Below, piece after piece: positions 37,396 to 46,927 of a stretch of 64,000 nt of DNA (positions within the stretch are counted from its first letter, which is position 1; each line of letters opens with the position of its first letter). The notes under the pieces are model-generated. The model worked only from the letters and a program-made list of their open reading frames with translations. It searched no databases and was not told the origin of the DNA. A program made the translations under genes and the position numbers. The stretch lies in contig NZ_FTMQ01000002.1 in NCBI RefSeq assembly GCF_900156055.1, positions 186,001 through 250,000 on the forward strand, in the 5' to 3' direction. The DNA comes from Rhizobium sp. RU33A (lineage in GTDB: Bacteria; Pseudomonadota; Alphaproteobacteria; Rhizobiales; Rhizobiaceae).

Positions 37396-37406
37396 GTTTC
37401 AAGACA

Positions 37407-37434
37407 GGACCGTCGGCTCCCCCGCCGGCGGTCC
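37407..37434. terminator. hairpin between convergent dabA and GH105 genes
   Basis: An 11-bp GC-rich stem (one G-T pair) with a loop of TCCCCC lies between the two stop codons. There is no T-run on either side, so it may be an inefficient or factor-assisted bidirectional terminator. Confidence 0.55.
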
Positions 37435-37446
37435 ATACGCTCCGCA

Positions 37447-38580
37447 TCAGACGGCGTTCATCGCCGGCGGTCGCCGTCCCTCGCCTTGTTGGGTGAGGGC
37501 GAGGCCCTCTGCGAGCAGACGTTCGGCCGCCGCCATCATCAGCGGAGCCACACCCTTGATGTCGTCGGGGCGGATGGCTTCGGTGAGGTAATAGGCAACG
37601 CTGCCATCGCGATAGATACCGTGGAAGGGGCCGAGGCCCGCGACACAGCAGACATTCTGCAATTGTCGCCGCCCGCCCTCGACAGGTCTGACTTCAAGAT
37701 CTGCAAGAGCCTGAAGCGCTGACCGCCCGAGCGCCGCATGTCGGTCGATGCCCAAGCGTTCGGACTTCTGCAGGGCGTAAGCGAACATGGCCGTTGCCGA
37801 ACTTTCGGGGTAGTTGTCCCTCGTATCTGGCGCATCGATCACCTGCAGCCAGCGATGGTCTTTCGTCACCAGTACGGCGAGCCGATCGTTAAGCGTTGCC
37901 AACCGCGCCGACAGGTCGCGGCGCATGCTGCCTTCCGGCAGATGCTCGATCACGTCGACAAAGGCCATGGCAAGCCAGCCTATGGAGCGCGCCCAATGGG
38001 CTGGCGATAGACCGGTGTCGGGATCAGCCCAGTCCTGCAGGCGCGACTCGTCGTAGCCGTGGCGATAGAGGCCGGAGGCTCCGTCGAATGTCAGGTCGAG
38101 CGCCGTGTTGAACTGGGCGATCGCGTCGTCCACGAGGCTCTGATCACCCAATGCCAGGCCAAGCTCGACCTTGAACGGCAGCGCCATATAGAGGCCATCT
38201 AGCCAGACCTGATGCGGATAGCGCAGCTTGTGCCAATAGGGGCCGCTTGCGATGCGGGGATGATGGGTCAACTGGCGACCGAGCTGTCGTGCTGCATCGA
38301 GATAGCGGGCCTGGCCCGTCAGCCGGTGGAGGTAAAGCAGTGCATGTCCGGGTTGAATGTTGTCGATGTTGAATTCGGTGATCCTGTAGTCGGCGAGACC
38401 GCCGTCGGCATCCACCTGGGCGTCGACCAGACGGGTCAGGTGGTCGAGCCAGCGCCGGTCGCCCGTCGCCTCATGCAGCGTGATGAGGCCACGATAGAGG
38501 CAGCCGTCCTCATAACACCAGGCACCTGCCTTGTAGGGTTCGTAATCGCGGGCGTAGTCGTCGAAATAGGAAATCAGCAT
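37447..38580 (-). CDS. unsaturated rhamnogalacturonyl/uronyl hydrolase, glycoside hydrolase family 88/105
   Basis: 377 residues, (alpha/alpha)6 barrel with YteR/GH105-like motifs: GAWCYEDGCLYRGL near the N-terminus, FNIDNIQPG with the catalytic-type Asp, and HWARSIGW. No signal peptide. It hydrates and cleaves the unsaturated uronic acid left at pectin-oligomer ends by lyases, yielding the 5-keto-4-deoxyuronate handled by KduI. It is the last gene of the leftward pectin-oligomer operon, 6 bp after the GH28 gene. Confidence 0.88.
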   Translation of the reverse strand: MLISYFDDYARDYEPYKAGAWCYEDGCLYRGLITLHEATGDRRWLDHLTRLVDAQVDADGGLADYRITEFNIDNIQPGHALLYLHRLTGQARYLDAARQLGRQLTHHPRIASGPYWHKLRYPHQVWLDGLYMALPFKVELGLALGDQSLVDDAIAQFNTALDLTFDGASGLYRHGYDESRLQDWADPDTGLSPAHWARSIGWLAMAFVDVIEHLPEGSMRRDLSARLATLNDRLAVLVTKDHRWLQVIDAPDTRDNYPESSATAMFAYALQKSERLGIDRHAALGRSALQALADLEVRPVEGGRRQLQNVCCVAGLGPFHGIYRDGSVAYYLTEAIRPDDIKGVAPLMMAAAERLLAEGLALTQQGEGRRPPAMNAV

Positions 38581-38586
38581 CGGTCT

Positions 38587-40098
38587 TCATGGGTCCGGGT
38601 GAATGGAAGCGGGTGAGAGGCCCGTCAGACGACTGAACCTCGTGTTTTCGGCAATGATGCCGGCATGGCGAAGCTCCGGCAGATGACAGGCCATCTCCGG
38701 CATGGCGGGTTTTGCATCGGCGCTATAGGCGATGCGCATACCGTCGATCGACACTGCATCGATGGTCGATTCCGGCAGCCCGTAGAAGACGGCGGCCGCC
38801 GTTTCCGCGCCTGAAACCTCGAGATTGCGGATGTCGATCCCTTCGATCTTCGGCGTGTTCACGGAGACGGGCAGGGCGATCCGGGATTGGACATAGTCGG
38901 AGCGGCCATCGGCATCGCAGAAGTAGAAGGCGTTGACGGCGATCGGGGTCGCGACATCCTGCATGCGGCAGTCATGGACACGGATGTTGGAGACGCTACC
39001 GCCACGGCCACGCCGGGTCTTGATGCGCAGGCCCCGATCGGTGCCGATGAAATGGCAGCGGCTGATCGTGACGTCGCTGATGCCCTGGCTCATCTCGCTG
39101 CCCATGACCACGGCGCCATGGCCGCGCTGCATCAGACAGTTGCGGATCTCGACATTGTGGGTCGGCCGATCCGGGCCGCCGCGCGGATCGCGCTTACCGG
39201 CCTTGATCGCCACGCAATCGTCGCCGACGGATATGTCGAGGCCGATTAGGCGAATGTTCTGGCCGGATTCGGGGTTCAGGCCGTCGGTGTTGGGGGTGTC
39301 AGGATGGTTGCGGATCGTCAGTCCCGCCGCGAGAACATCCTCGCAGAGCACGGGATGCACGGTCCAGGAGGGGGAATTCTGGACGGTGATGCCGGCCATG
39401 GTCAGATCACGGCAGCCGGACAGGAAGATCGTGCGCGGGCGCCGGGCTCCGTCGCGGGTTTCCTTCGGCCAGGTCCACCAGTCGCCGCGGTCGCCGCCGC
39501 CATCAACGATACCCTTGCCGCAGATCGTCAGGTTGTCGCAATCGATGGCGTTGAGGAGGCTTGCGAAGCAGGCTTCCGCGACCCCTTCCCAGGTGCCGAG
39601 CACGCGTCCGTCCGGATGCCGGGCGGATAGGATCGCGCGCCCCTCGCGGGTGCCGATGTCCCGCAGAACCGCGCCCTGCTCGATTAGCAGCGTCATATCA
39701 CTCTTCAGGAAAAGCGGGCCTGAAGTCCAGGAGCCGGCGGGCAGCCGGAGTGTTCCACCCGCCGGCACCGCAGCGATCGCGGACTGGATCGCCGTGGTAT
39801 TGTCGAGGCTGTCAGGGCTTGCGCCATGGTCGCGGATATCGACCAGGGCCGTCTCGTCGGCTGTACGAAAGGTGATGCCACCGATAGCGGTCGAGACGCG
39901 GTACTCGCTCTCCGGTTCGAGACCGTCGAGGGACAGCACGACCGAGGTCGCGCTGTCTGTCTTAACCGTCGTGCCGTCTCCCAGCTGCAGCACCCAGGGC
40001 AACGCCCGGTCGAGGGCGAACAGATGCGCGTCCGCCTCGATCGTGAGTGTTGCCGTCCTTGATGACAGGTGCAGCAGCTGAATGGGGCCGTCGGTCAA
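38587..40098 (-). CDS. polygalacturonase, glycoside hydrolase family 28
   Basis: 503 residues, right-handed beta-helix. All GH28 motifs are in order: NTDG at 270-273, DD at 293-294, GHG at 326-328 and RIK at 358-360. TTG start with GGAGG 6 bases upstream. No signal peptide, so it is probably an intracellular exo-enzyme that trims imported oligogalacturonides rather than a plant-wall depolymerase. Confidence 0.92.
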   Translation of the reverse strand: MTDGPIQLLHLSSRTATLTIEADAHLFALDRALPWVLQLGDGTTVKTDSATSVVLSLDGLEPESEYRVSTAIGGITFRTADETALVDIRDHGASPDSLDNTTAIQSAIAAVPAGGTLRLPAGSWTSGPLFLKSDMTLLIEQGAVLRDIGTREGRAILSARHPDGRVLGTWEGVAEACFASLLNAIDCDNLTICGKGIVDGGGDRGDWWTWPKETRDGARRPRTIFLSGCRDLTMAGITVQNSPSWTVHPVLCEDVLAAGLTIRNHPDTPNTDGLNPESGQNIRLIGLDISVGDDCVAIKAGKRDPRGGPDRPTHNVEIRNCLMQRGHGAVVMGSEMSQGISDVTISRCHFIGTDRGLRIKTRRGRGGSVSNIRVHDCRMQDVATPIAVNAFYFCDADGRSDYVQSRIALPVSVNTPKIEGIDIRNLEVSGAETAAAVFYGLPESTIDAVSIDGMRIAYSADAKPAMPEMACHLPELRHAGIIAENTRFSRLTGLSPASIHPDP

Positions 40099-40109
40099 GA
40101 TCGTCCTCC

Positions 40110-41366
40110 TCAGATGCCGGTGAGTGCGCTGTTGATGCCGTCGATGATCTCGGCGGCAGCGTCTTCTGCGGAAGCCTGGCCATAGGCGAAGGCTTCGAAA
40201 GTGCTGTCGAAGACATCCGTCACGCGCGGATGTTCGTTGAGCGGCGAGACTCCGACGCCGTTGCTTTCCAGGACGATCTTGTTGGCCTCAACCTGCACCG
40301 GCTCGATCGAGCCGGCCTTGGAGAGTTCTTCGAGCGCGATCTTGCTGGAGGGTACGCCACGGGTCGCGCCAAGGATCTTGATCGCTTCCGGATCATTCAG
40401 CAGGCAGTTTACGATCTCGGCGGCGGCCTTCGGCTCCTTGCTGTTCTTCGAGATGGCCAGGAGCATCGAGGGCTTGCGATAGACGCCTTCGGTGGTTGCG
40501 CCTTCAATCTGCAACAGCTTGACGGGCACGAGTTGCTGGCCTTCCGCCATCGGACCGGAGATCTTGCCGTAGGTGCTGTCCCACTGGTAGGTGCCTGCGA
40601 TCTTGCCGGCGGCCCAGGCCGGGTTTTCATGCAGCGGCGCATTGCCGCCGGCGGCCACGTCCTTCCAGGACTTGATGACGCCCTGGTCGACCATGGTCTG
40701 GTAGAAGTTCAGGCCCTCGGCCAGTTCTTCCACGGTCCAGGCAACCTGGTTGGTGGCCGGATCAATCAGGTCCTTGCCGGTCTTTTGCGTGGTGCGCAGG
40801 ATTACGACGAGGCGGGCGTCCAGCGCCGTGCCTTCGAAGGGATAATAATCCTTGCCGAGCTTTTCCTTCATGACCGGCGCTGCGGCAAGCAGTTCGTCCC
40901 AGGTGGTCGGGATGGCCAGGCCCGCCTTGTCATAGGTGGTCTTGTTGAACATGAAGACGCGGCCGGTGGTCGAAACGGGCAGGCCGTTCAGCTTGCCCTC
41001 GACGGTGCCGCCCCTCAGGTCCGCTTCTGACCACTGGCTCAAGTCGATGACGTCCTTGAACTCGTTCAGGTCGACGAAGCCGTCGCCGCTTTTCGAGAAG
41101 ATCGGCAGCCAGGGCCAGTTGATCTGCATGATGTCGGCTTCGGTGCGACCGGCGAGCTGGGTGGTGATCTTCTCCTGGTGGCCGGTCCAGCCGGTGAATT
41201 CCGGCGCAATGGTGTGGCCGAACTTGCCGCCGCAGAGCTTCAGGGCTTCCTGCGTGGCGATATGGCGGTCGTCGCTGCCCCACCAGGACATGCGCAAATC
41301 GGCGGCATAGGCAGTGCTTAGGCTGGTGGCCGCAAGAAGTGCGGCGGTCATGATCAAGGTTCTCAT
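40110..41366 (-). CDS. periplasmic binding protein, TogB-like oligogalacturonide type
   Basis: 418 residues with a Sec signal peptide (MRTLIMTAALLAATSLSTAYA, cut after about residue 22). The mature start LRMSWWGSDDRH is that of the TogB/rhizobial oligogalacturonide-binding group as I recall it. GGAGG precedes the chosen ATG; five extra codons upstream are open but contain this site. It is 34 bp from the ATPase gene. The pectin enzymes around it support oligogalacturonide as ligand. Confidence 0.9.
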   Translation of the reverse strand: MRTLIMTAALLAATSLSTAYAADLRMSWWGSDDRHIATQEALKLCGGKFGHTIAPEFTGWTGHQEKITTQLAGRTEADIMQINWPWLPIFSKSGDGFVDLNEFKDVIDLSQWSEADLRGGTVEGKLNGLPVSTTGRVFMFNKTTYDKAGLAIPTTWDELLAAAPVMKEKLGKDYYPFEGTALDARLVVILRTTQKTGKDLIDPATNQVAWTVEELAEGLNFYQTMVDQGVIKSWKDVAAGGNAPLHENPAWAAGKIAGTYQWDSTYGKISGPMAEGQQLVPVKLLQIEGATTEGVYRKPSMLLAISKNSKEPKAAAEIVNCLLNDPEAIKILGATRGVPSSKIALEELSKAGSIEPVQVEANKIVLESNGVGVSPLNEHPRVTDVFDSTFEAFAYGQASAEDAAAEIIDGINSALTGI

Positions 41367-41400
41367 TCTGGCTCCTCCCAAGTTGGAACGATGACGGCTT

Positions 41401-42513
41401 TCAGTCGGCGAGCGAGATGTTCTCGCCCGTCATGCGGTTGAAGATGTGCGTGGACCGGATGTCCGGGCTCAGCCAGACGCGGTTGTCGCGGATCGCGGAC
41501 CGGTCGTACTGGCTGGACGGCACGACGGCGATGACGCGCTCGCCGCCGATATCCACGTAGAGATAGACTTCGTGGCCCATGAATTCGACATGGCTGATGC
41601 GCCCCGACAGTGTGCCCGGCGTTTCGGGCGGCGCGATCTTCAAGTGCTGCGGGCGCATGCCGATGGTGACCTCGCGCGGTGCGTCCTGATGCAGCCGTTG
41701 CGCAAGGCCATCCATGATCGACAGGGTCTGGCCGGCGGTCACCAGTTCGCCGTTGCCGGCGAGTTCTGCCGCAATCAGGTTCATCTCAGGACTACCGATG
41801 AAGCTTGCAACGAAGGCATTGGCCGGGCGGTTATAGAGCGTCACCGGATCGGCCACCTGCATGATGTGCCCGTCCTTCATCACGCAGATCCGGTCGCCCA
41901 TGGTCATCGCTTCGGTCTGGTCGTGGGTGACGTAAATGACGGTCGCGGCCATGCCGTCGGCCTTCAGCTGCTTGTGCAGATCGGTGATGCGCACGCGCAT
42001 GGAGGCGCGCAGCTTGGCGTCGAGGTTGGACAGTGGTTCGTCGAAGAGGAAGACCTGCGGCTTCTTGATGAGGGCGCGGCCAACGGCGACGCGCTGGGCC
42101 TGGCCGCCTGAAAGTTGCTTCGGCAACCGGTCGAGCAGTGCGCCGATCTCCAGCGTGCCGGCCACCTTGTCCGTCGCCTCGTCGATTTCTGCCTGCGGGC
42201 GTCGTTTGAGACGCATGGAGAAGGAGAGGTTCTTCTTCACCTTCATATGCGGATAGAGCGCGTAATTCTGGAAGACCATGGAGATGCCGCGATCGCCGGG
42301 GGCTCTGTCGTTGACGAGCTCACCGCCGATGCGGATTTCGCCGCCTGTGATCCGCTCGAGGCCGGCGATCATGCGCAGCGTCGTCGACTTGGCGCAGCCG
42401 GAGGGGCCAACCAGGACCATGAACTCGCCGTCTTCGACTTCGAGGTTGATGCCATGCACGGCACGGAAGGCGCCATAGTCTTTTTCGAGGTTTTTCAGTT
42501 GCAACCGGGCCAT
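41401..42513 (-). CDS. sugar ABC transporter ATPase (TogA-like) with GK-to-AK change in Walker A
   Basis: 370 residues, MalK/UgpC type: Walker A at residues 36-44, LSGGQ, Walker B FLFDEP and a TOBE tail. Walker A reads GPSGCAKST: residue 41, normally glycine before the lysine, is alanine, while the sugar ATPase in the first ABC operon of this window has the usual GPSGCGKST. The lysine and the remaining motifs are intact, so activity is likely. It should energise the TogMN-like permease pair. Confidence 0.9.
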   Translation of the reverse strand: MARLQLKNLEKDYGAFRAVHGINLEVEDGEFMVLVGPSGCAKSTTLRMIAGLERITGGEIRIGGELVNDRAPGDRGISMVFQNYALYPHMKVKKNLSFSMRLKRRPQAEIDEATDKVAGTLEIGALLDRLPKQLSGGQAQRVAVGRALIKKPQVFLFDEPLSNLDAKLRASMRVRITDLHKQLKADGMAATVIYVTHDQTEAMTMGDRICVMKDGHIMQVADPVTLYNRPANAFVASFIGSPEMNLIAAELAGNGELVTAGQTLSIMDGLAQRLHQDAPREVTIGMRPQHLKIAPPETPGTLSGRISHVEFMGHEVYLYVDIGGERVIAVVPSSQYDRSAIRDNRVWLSPDIRSTHIFNRMTGENISLAD

Positions 42514-42517
42514 GAGC

Positions 42518-43426
42518 TTATCCCTTGATGCCGCCGGCAGAGATGCCGTCGATGAAGTATTTCTGGGCGATGAAGAAGACGGTGAGGGCCGGTAGAAGCG
42601 TCAGCACCGACATTGCCAGCACCCGGTTCCACTCGAAGGCCTCCGTCGTGTCGATCGAGAGCTTCAGCGCCAGTGAGACGGGGAACTTGTCGACCGATGA
42701 AATGTAGATCAGCGGTCCCAAGAAATCGTTCATCGTCCACATGAACTGGAAGAGGCAGACCGAAATCAGGGCTGGCATCAGCAGCGGAATGACGATGAAG
42801 ACGAGGACCTGCCAGGTATTAGCACCATCCACGCGCGCTGCTTCCTCCATGTCACGCGGAATGGCCCGCAGGAACTGCACCAGCATGAAGACGAAGAAGG
42901 CGTCGCCGGCAAAGGCCGAGGGGACCCAGAGCGGCAGATAGGTATCGAGCCAGCCGAGATCGCGGAACAGCAGGTATTGCGGAATGCGAGTGACGACATT
43001 CGGCAGGAGCAGCGTCGCGATCAGGGTTGCGAAAAGCAGCTTCTTGAACGGAAAATCGAAGCGGGCAAAGCCATAGGCGACAGCGGTGCAGGAGATCGCC
43101 GTGCCGATGATCTTCGGCAGCACGATCCAGAGCGTGTTCAGGAAGAAAGTGCCGAAGGTGTAGGGCGTCGAGGTCTGCCAGCCCCTGATATAACCGTCCG
43201 CCGTCGGGTTTTCTGGCCAGAAGCCGGGATTGGCGAAAATCTCCGAATTGGTCTTGAACGAAGCGCCGATCAGCCAGACCAGCGGATAGAGCATGATGAG
43301 GCCGACCAGTGTCAAAAGGGCATAGCGGAACACGGTTGTCAGCTTCTGTCGGCGCAGATCGCGGCGATTGATTTTGTCGACTTCGTCGATGTCTGCGGTC
43401 ACGTGGTGGAGGGCGTGGTCTGTCAT
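42518..43426 (-). CDS. ABC transporter permease, MalG type (TogN-like)
   Basis: 302 residues. An extended cytoplasmic N-terminus (about 35 residues) precedes six hydrophobic segments; the EAA loop reads EEAARVDGANTWQVLVFIVI. It is the second half of the oligogalacturonide channel. Separated from the ATPase start by only 4 bp and from the first permease stop by 2 bp. Confidence 0.9.
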   Translation of the reverse strand: MTDHALHHVTADIDEVDKINRRDLRRQKLTTVFRYALLTLVGLIMLYPLVWLIGASFKTNSEIFANPGFWPENPTADGYIRGWQTSTPYTFGTFFLNTLWIVLPKIIGTAISCTAVAYGFARFDFPFKKLLFATLIATLLLPNVVTRIPQYLLFRDLGWLDTYLPLWVPSAFAGDAFFVFMLVQFLRAIPRDMEEAARVDGANTWQVLVFIVIPLLMPALISVCLFQFMWTMNDFLGPLIYISSVDKFPVSLALKLSIDTTEAFEWNRVLAMSVLTLLPALTVFFIAQKYFIDGISAGGIKG

Positions 43427-43428
43427 GA

Positions 43429-44313
43429 TCAGCTCCGCTTGTCGCCGGCGTAGTAGACCCAGTGGCGCGAGGACCAGAAGGCAATAAGGGTGAGCGCCAT
43501 GATGATGAGGAAGAGCACCCAGGCGATGGCCGAGGCATAGCCCATGTCGAAGCGCAGGAAGGCCTCGTCATAAATGTAGATCGGCAGGAAATAGGTGGCT
43601 TTCAGCGGGCCGCCCTGCGTGATGATGTAGGGGCCGTTGAACTCCTGGAAGGCCTGAACCATCTGCATGATCAGGTTGAAGAAGATGACAGGCGTGATCA
43701 GCGGCAGCGTGATGTGGACGAAGCTCTTCCATTTGCCGGCACCATCTATTGCGGCCGCCTCGTAGAGGCTCTTGTCGATGCTTTGAAGTGCCGCAAGGAA
43801 GATCACCATGGCCGAGCCGAACTGCCACACACGCAGCAGGGTGATCGTGAACATGGCATTGGTCGGGTCGCCGAACCAGTTGATGGGTTCGATGCCGATT
43901 GTTGCGAGACCCATGTTGATTAGGCCGACATCGGCGAACATGTAGCGCCACAGGACGGCAATGGCGATCGAGCCACCAAGGATCGAGGGCACGTAAAAGG
44001 CCGTGCGGTAGAGATTGATGAATTTCAGCTTGTAATTCAGGATCACCGCAATGAAGAGCGCAAAACACAGCTCCAGCGGCACCGTGACGAAGACATAGAA
44101 CAGGGTGACGCTGAGCGACTTGATGAAGGTACGATCGCTGGTGAAGAGCCTGATATAGTTGTCCAGGCCGGTAAAGATCGGCGCGCTCATCAGATTGTAG
44201 TCGGTGAAGCTCAGATAGAGCGAGATGACGAAGGGCAGCGCCGTGAAGATCAGCAACCCGATGATGTAGGGTGCCAGATAGAAGAGCCCGAGATAACGGC
44301 TGTCTCCGCTCAT
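43429..44313 (-). CDS. ABC transporter permease, MalF type (TogM-like)
   Basis: 294 residues, six hydrophobic segments and an EAA loop around EAAAIDGAGKWKSFVHI. The start overlaps the GH4 stop by four bases (ATGA). It forms the inner-membrane channel with the next gene. Confidence 0.9.
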   Translation of the reverse strand: MSGDSRYLGLFYLAPYIIGLLIFTALPFVISLYLSFTDYNLMSAPIFTGLDNYIRLFTSDRTFIKSLSVTLFYVFVTVPLELCFALFIAVILNYKLKFINLYRTAFYVPSILGGSIAIAVLWRYMFADVGLINMGLATIGIEPINWFGDPTNAMFTITLLRVWQFGSAMVIFLAALQSIDKSLYEAAAIDGAGKWKSFVHITLPLITPVIFFNLIMQMVQAFQEFNGPYIITQGGPLKATYFLPIYIYDEAFLRFDMGYASAIAWVLFLIIMALTLIAFWSSRHWVYYAGDKRS

Positions 44314-45716
44314 GCCGCACCTCCGGCTTTGGCCAAGGTTTCAGGCAGACGATGCTGGGTGGCCGCGACCATTTCGCGGAAGAGGCGGGTCGCCTTTTCC
44401 TGGGACAGGGTGGCGACGAGCGGATCCGAGACAAAGAGCGGCAAGAGCGCGTCGAGATCGTCAGCCAGGACCGCCTCGACAAGCGCGGTTTGCCGGTCGG
44501 CATGGGGGCGGGCGAGCAGCTCGAGTGCCTGCGGTAATCGTCCAGCCGTAATGGGCTGGATGCCGAGTGCACTGAAGCGGGCGTTGGTTTCGACGATCGT
44601 GCCCTCTGCGAAGCCGGCGAGTTGCCCCCGGGTCGGCAGGTTGACGTTGCTCACATGCTCGGGGCCGCCCATCAGAGCCTTGATCTGCTCGACGATGGCT
44701 TCATCCGAGGCGCGGGCTGGCGGCAGGTCGGCACCCTTGTCCAGAGCATCGGCATAATCGACCTTTTCCTTTCGCTCGCGCATGCGGAACTCCACCGGGG
44801 TCAGGCCGAATTTCCATGCGGCGTGATCATCGAGATACCACGACTGGGGCAGGAACTCGACGAGATGGCGGTCGCCGGCAGCTGCCGCTATGCCGAAGCG
44901 AAGCGAGAGATCGAACTTCACGCGGAAGCTGTCGGTGAAGTAGCGATCGTGTTCGTTTGCAGGATCCAGCGGCGATTCCCGCCAGCCGGTCGCATGATGC
45001 TCTCTCGCGAAATCGAGATAGGCCGGCATCATGTCGATACCGCCGACCGCAGCCCGATCAACGAAGGTGAAGTGATTGATGCCGAGCACGTTCACCTTGG
45101 CATCGCGGTAGCCGTAGAGCACGTCGCCGGCGCGGCGGTTGGCAAGATAGGCTATGATCTTGCGGGTCTTGATGACCTCGTGGCAGGACCCCCAGGCACG
45201 GATCTCCGGAAAGACCGCGTAGAGCGTACCCGTTAGCACGGACATCGGGTTTGTCAGATTGCAGACGTAAGCCTCAGGGCAGTGGTTGGCGATGGCACGG
45301 CCGATTTCTGCGATCATCGGGATCGCCCGCATGGCACGGATGAAGCCGCCGGGGCCGACTGTGTCGCCGACCGATTGGCGGATGCCATGGCGCTCGGGGA
45401 TCGCAATGTCGTTCGCCATGTCCTCGAAGGAGCCCGGCAGGATCGAGATGATGACGATGTCTGCACCGGTGAGGGCGGCTTCTAGCGTGCGTTCCGCCGT
45501 ATAGGTGACGGGCGCCCCGGCCTCGCTGCGGGCGGCATAGCGGGTGCCAATGCGGGCGTTGCGCTCGGCGGCGGCATGGTCGAGGTCATAGAGCCGGACT
45601 GTCGCCGGCACCGTTCCATCCTGGGCGAGGTCGCCCATCAGCTTTGTCGCCCAGTTGAGCGAGCCACCGCCGACATAGGCGATGGTGACCGGGCGCGTGT
45701 ATTCCGTTTTCTGCAT
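44310..45716 (-). CDS. NAD-dependent glycoside hydrolase family 4 (alpha-galacturonidase/glucosidase-like)
   Basis: 468 residues. NAD-binding GGGSLNW is at residues 16-22, and the family metal/substrate motif is C178-H-E-V, with NLTNPMS at 153-159. GH4 enzymes hydrolyse glycosides by a redox-elimination mechanism needing NAD and Mn. CHEV is a subgroup marker, but I cannot assign the sugar from it; the pectin operon makes an alpha-galacturonosidase acting on oligogalacturonides the best guess. First gene of the leftward operon. Confidence 0.88.
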   Translation of the reverse strand: MQKTEYTRPVTIAYVGGGSLNWATKLMGDLAQDGTVPATVRLYDLDHAAAERNARIGTRYAARSEAGAPVTYTAERTLEAALTGADIVIISILPGSFEDMANDIAIPERHGIRQSVGDTVGPGGFIRAMRAIPMIAEIGRAIANHCPEAYVCNLTNPMSVLTGTLYAVFPEIRAWGSCHEVIKTRKIIAYLANRRAGDVLYGYRDAKVNVLGINHFTFVDRAAVGGIDMMPAYLDFAREHHATGWRESPLDPANEHDRYFTDSFRVKFDLSLRFGIAAAAGDRHLVEFLPQSWYLDDHAAWKFGLTPVEFRMRERKEKVDYADALDKGADLPPARASDEAIVEQIKALMGGPEHVSNVNLPTRGQLAGFAEGTIVETNARFSALGIQPITAGRLPQALELLARPHADRQTALVEAVLADDLDALLPLFVSDPLVATLSQEKATRLFREMVAATQHRLPETLAKAGGAA

Positions 45717-45880
45717 CGCAATATGCAGGGTGGACGATGCCTCGACCGGCCCACCTCCGTGGCCTGTCTCGCTGTCTACCCTCCTCCTCCTGATATCCTC
45801 CCCGGCCTTCCCAAGGCGACCGGTCCTGTGTCTAATATCTCTTCAGACGTCTCGCGCGGAAATCGACAAAGAGGGGAAAA
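45717..45880. promoter_or_regulatory. divergent promoter region between the pectin-oligomer operon and its AraC regulator
   Basis: 164 bp separating the GH4 start and the AraC start. It is pyrimidine-rich in the middle (45740-45810); no clear dyad or -35/-10 pair was found by eye. It is the expected binding site of the AraC protein. Confidence 0.4.
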
Positions 45881-46795
45881 ATGATGGACGAAACTGAAGG
45901 TAGCGTACTCAGCGGCATTCCGATGCAGGCGCTGGCGCTCAACCTGACACGTTCGACCATCCGCATGCAGCATTCGCAGACCTGGTCGATCGACAAATCG
46001 AACCGGGTGCATGATCTCGTGATCTGTCTGAGCGGTCGCGGGATCTATGAAGTCGAGGGGAAGACGGTGGAGATGGAGCCAGGTTCGGCGATGCTTTTGC
46101 CGGCCGATATGCGGTTCGTCGGGCGGTCGGCTTCGGTCGAGCCCTATACCGGGATTGCGCAGCATTTCACGCTGGATCTCTTCGGTCGCCTCGACCTGAT
46201 CGCACAAATGGATCTCGCCTTGTCGGTGAAGTTCGCGCGTTGGGACATGCTGGAGAAGGTGGTTCGGCATTTTCGCGACACGGCGCCGCCCTATTCGACG
46301 AGCCTGCAGCAGCACCATGTCTTCATGTTCCTGCTGATCGAATATATCGAACAGGCCTTCATCGGTTGGCGCGAGCAGTCGGTCGGGACGGTCGCCAATC
46401 CCGACCAGCTGTCGCTGGCGATCATGGTCGCCGCCAGCCAGATTGCCGCCGATCCGCTGAACGAGGCGATCACCGCCCAGGTTCTTGCGGCAGCACCTTA
46501 CAATCCGGATTATTTCAAGCGCGAATTCCGCAAGCGCGTCGGCTGGACCATGGACAAGTTCCAGGAGTTCAAGCGCATGGAACGCGCCATGGGGTTGCTG
46601 GCCGGTGGATGCACGGTGAAGCGGGCGGCCGCTCTCTCCGGCTATGCGGACGCCTATTACTTCTCCCGCATGTTCAAGCGCTACATCGGCATCAGTCCGC
46701 AGGGATACAGGGAAGCCGAGCGGCGTAATCGGGAAGGCGCGTTTCCGAGGGGTGAGGAGGATGGTCAGGTGGCCTATCCATTGCCGCGTGGCTGA
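45881..46795 (+). CDS. AraC-family regulator of the pectin-oligomer locus
   Basis: 304 residues. N-terminal cupin-type sensing domain (about 20-150; VHDLVICLSGRGIYEV) and a C-terminal double-HTH AraC domain (about 190-295, with AAALSGYADAYYFSRMFKRY). Two adjacent ATGs; GAGGGG lies 4 bases before the first and 7 before the second, so the start may be three bases later. Divergent from the GH4-transporter operon, so it is probably an activator sensing an imported uronide. Confidence 0.88.
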   Translation: MMDETEGSVLSGIPMQALALNLTRSTIRMQHSQTWSIDKSNRVHDLVICLSGRGIYEVEGKTVEMEPGSAMLLPADMRFVGRSASVEPYTGIAQHFTLDLFGRLDLIAQMDLALSVKFARWDMLEKVVRHFRDTAPPYSTSLQQHHVFMFLLIEYIEQAFIGWREQSVGTVANPDQLSLAIMVAASQIAADPLNEAITAQVLAAAPYNPDYFKREFRKRVGWTMDKFQEFKRMERAMGLLAGGCTVKRAAALSGYADAYYFSRMFKRYIGISPQGYREAERRNREGAFPRGEEDGQVAYPLPRG

Positions 46796-46886
46796 GAACC
46801 TGTCTTATGACTTGCACATGGCGCGCGCACAGTCCGCGGTTACAGGTCCTCAGCTGAAAGATTTTATTTCTTGCCGCGCGATGCGC

Positions 46887-46918
46887 AACATGTATGATGA
46901 GTTGACATAACATGTATG
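46887..46918 (+). promoter_or_regulatory. 10-bp direct repeat overlapping the kduI ribosome-binding site
   Basis: AACATGTATG occurs twice, exactly 22 bp apart (46887-46896 and 46909-46918), two helical turns. The second copy abuts the GGGAGG of kduI. It looks like an operator for a dimeric repressor that would block transcription or initiation of kduI. Which regulator binds is unknown. Confidence 0.5.
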
Positions 46919-46927
46919 GGAGGAATG

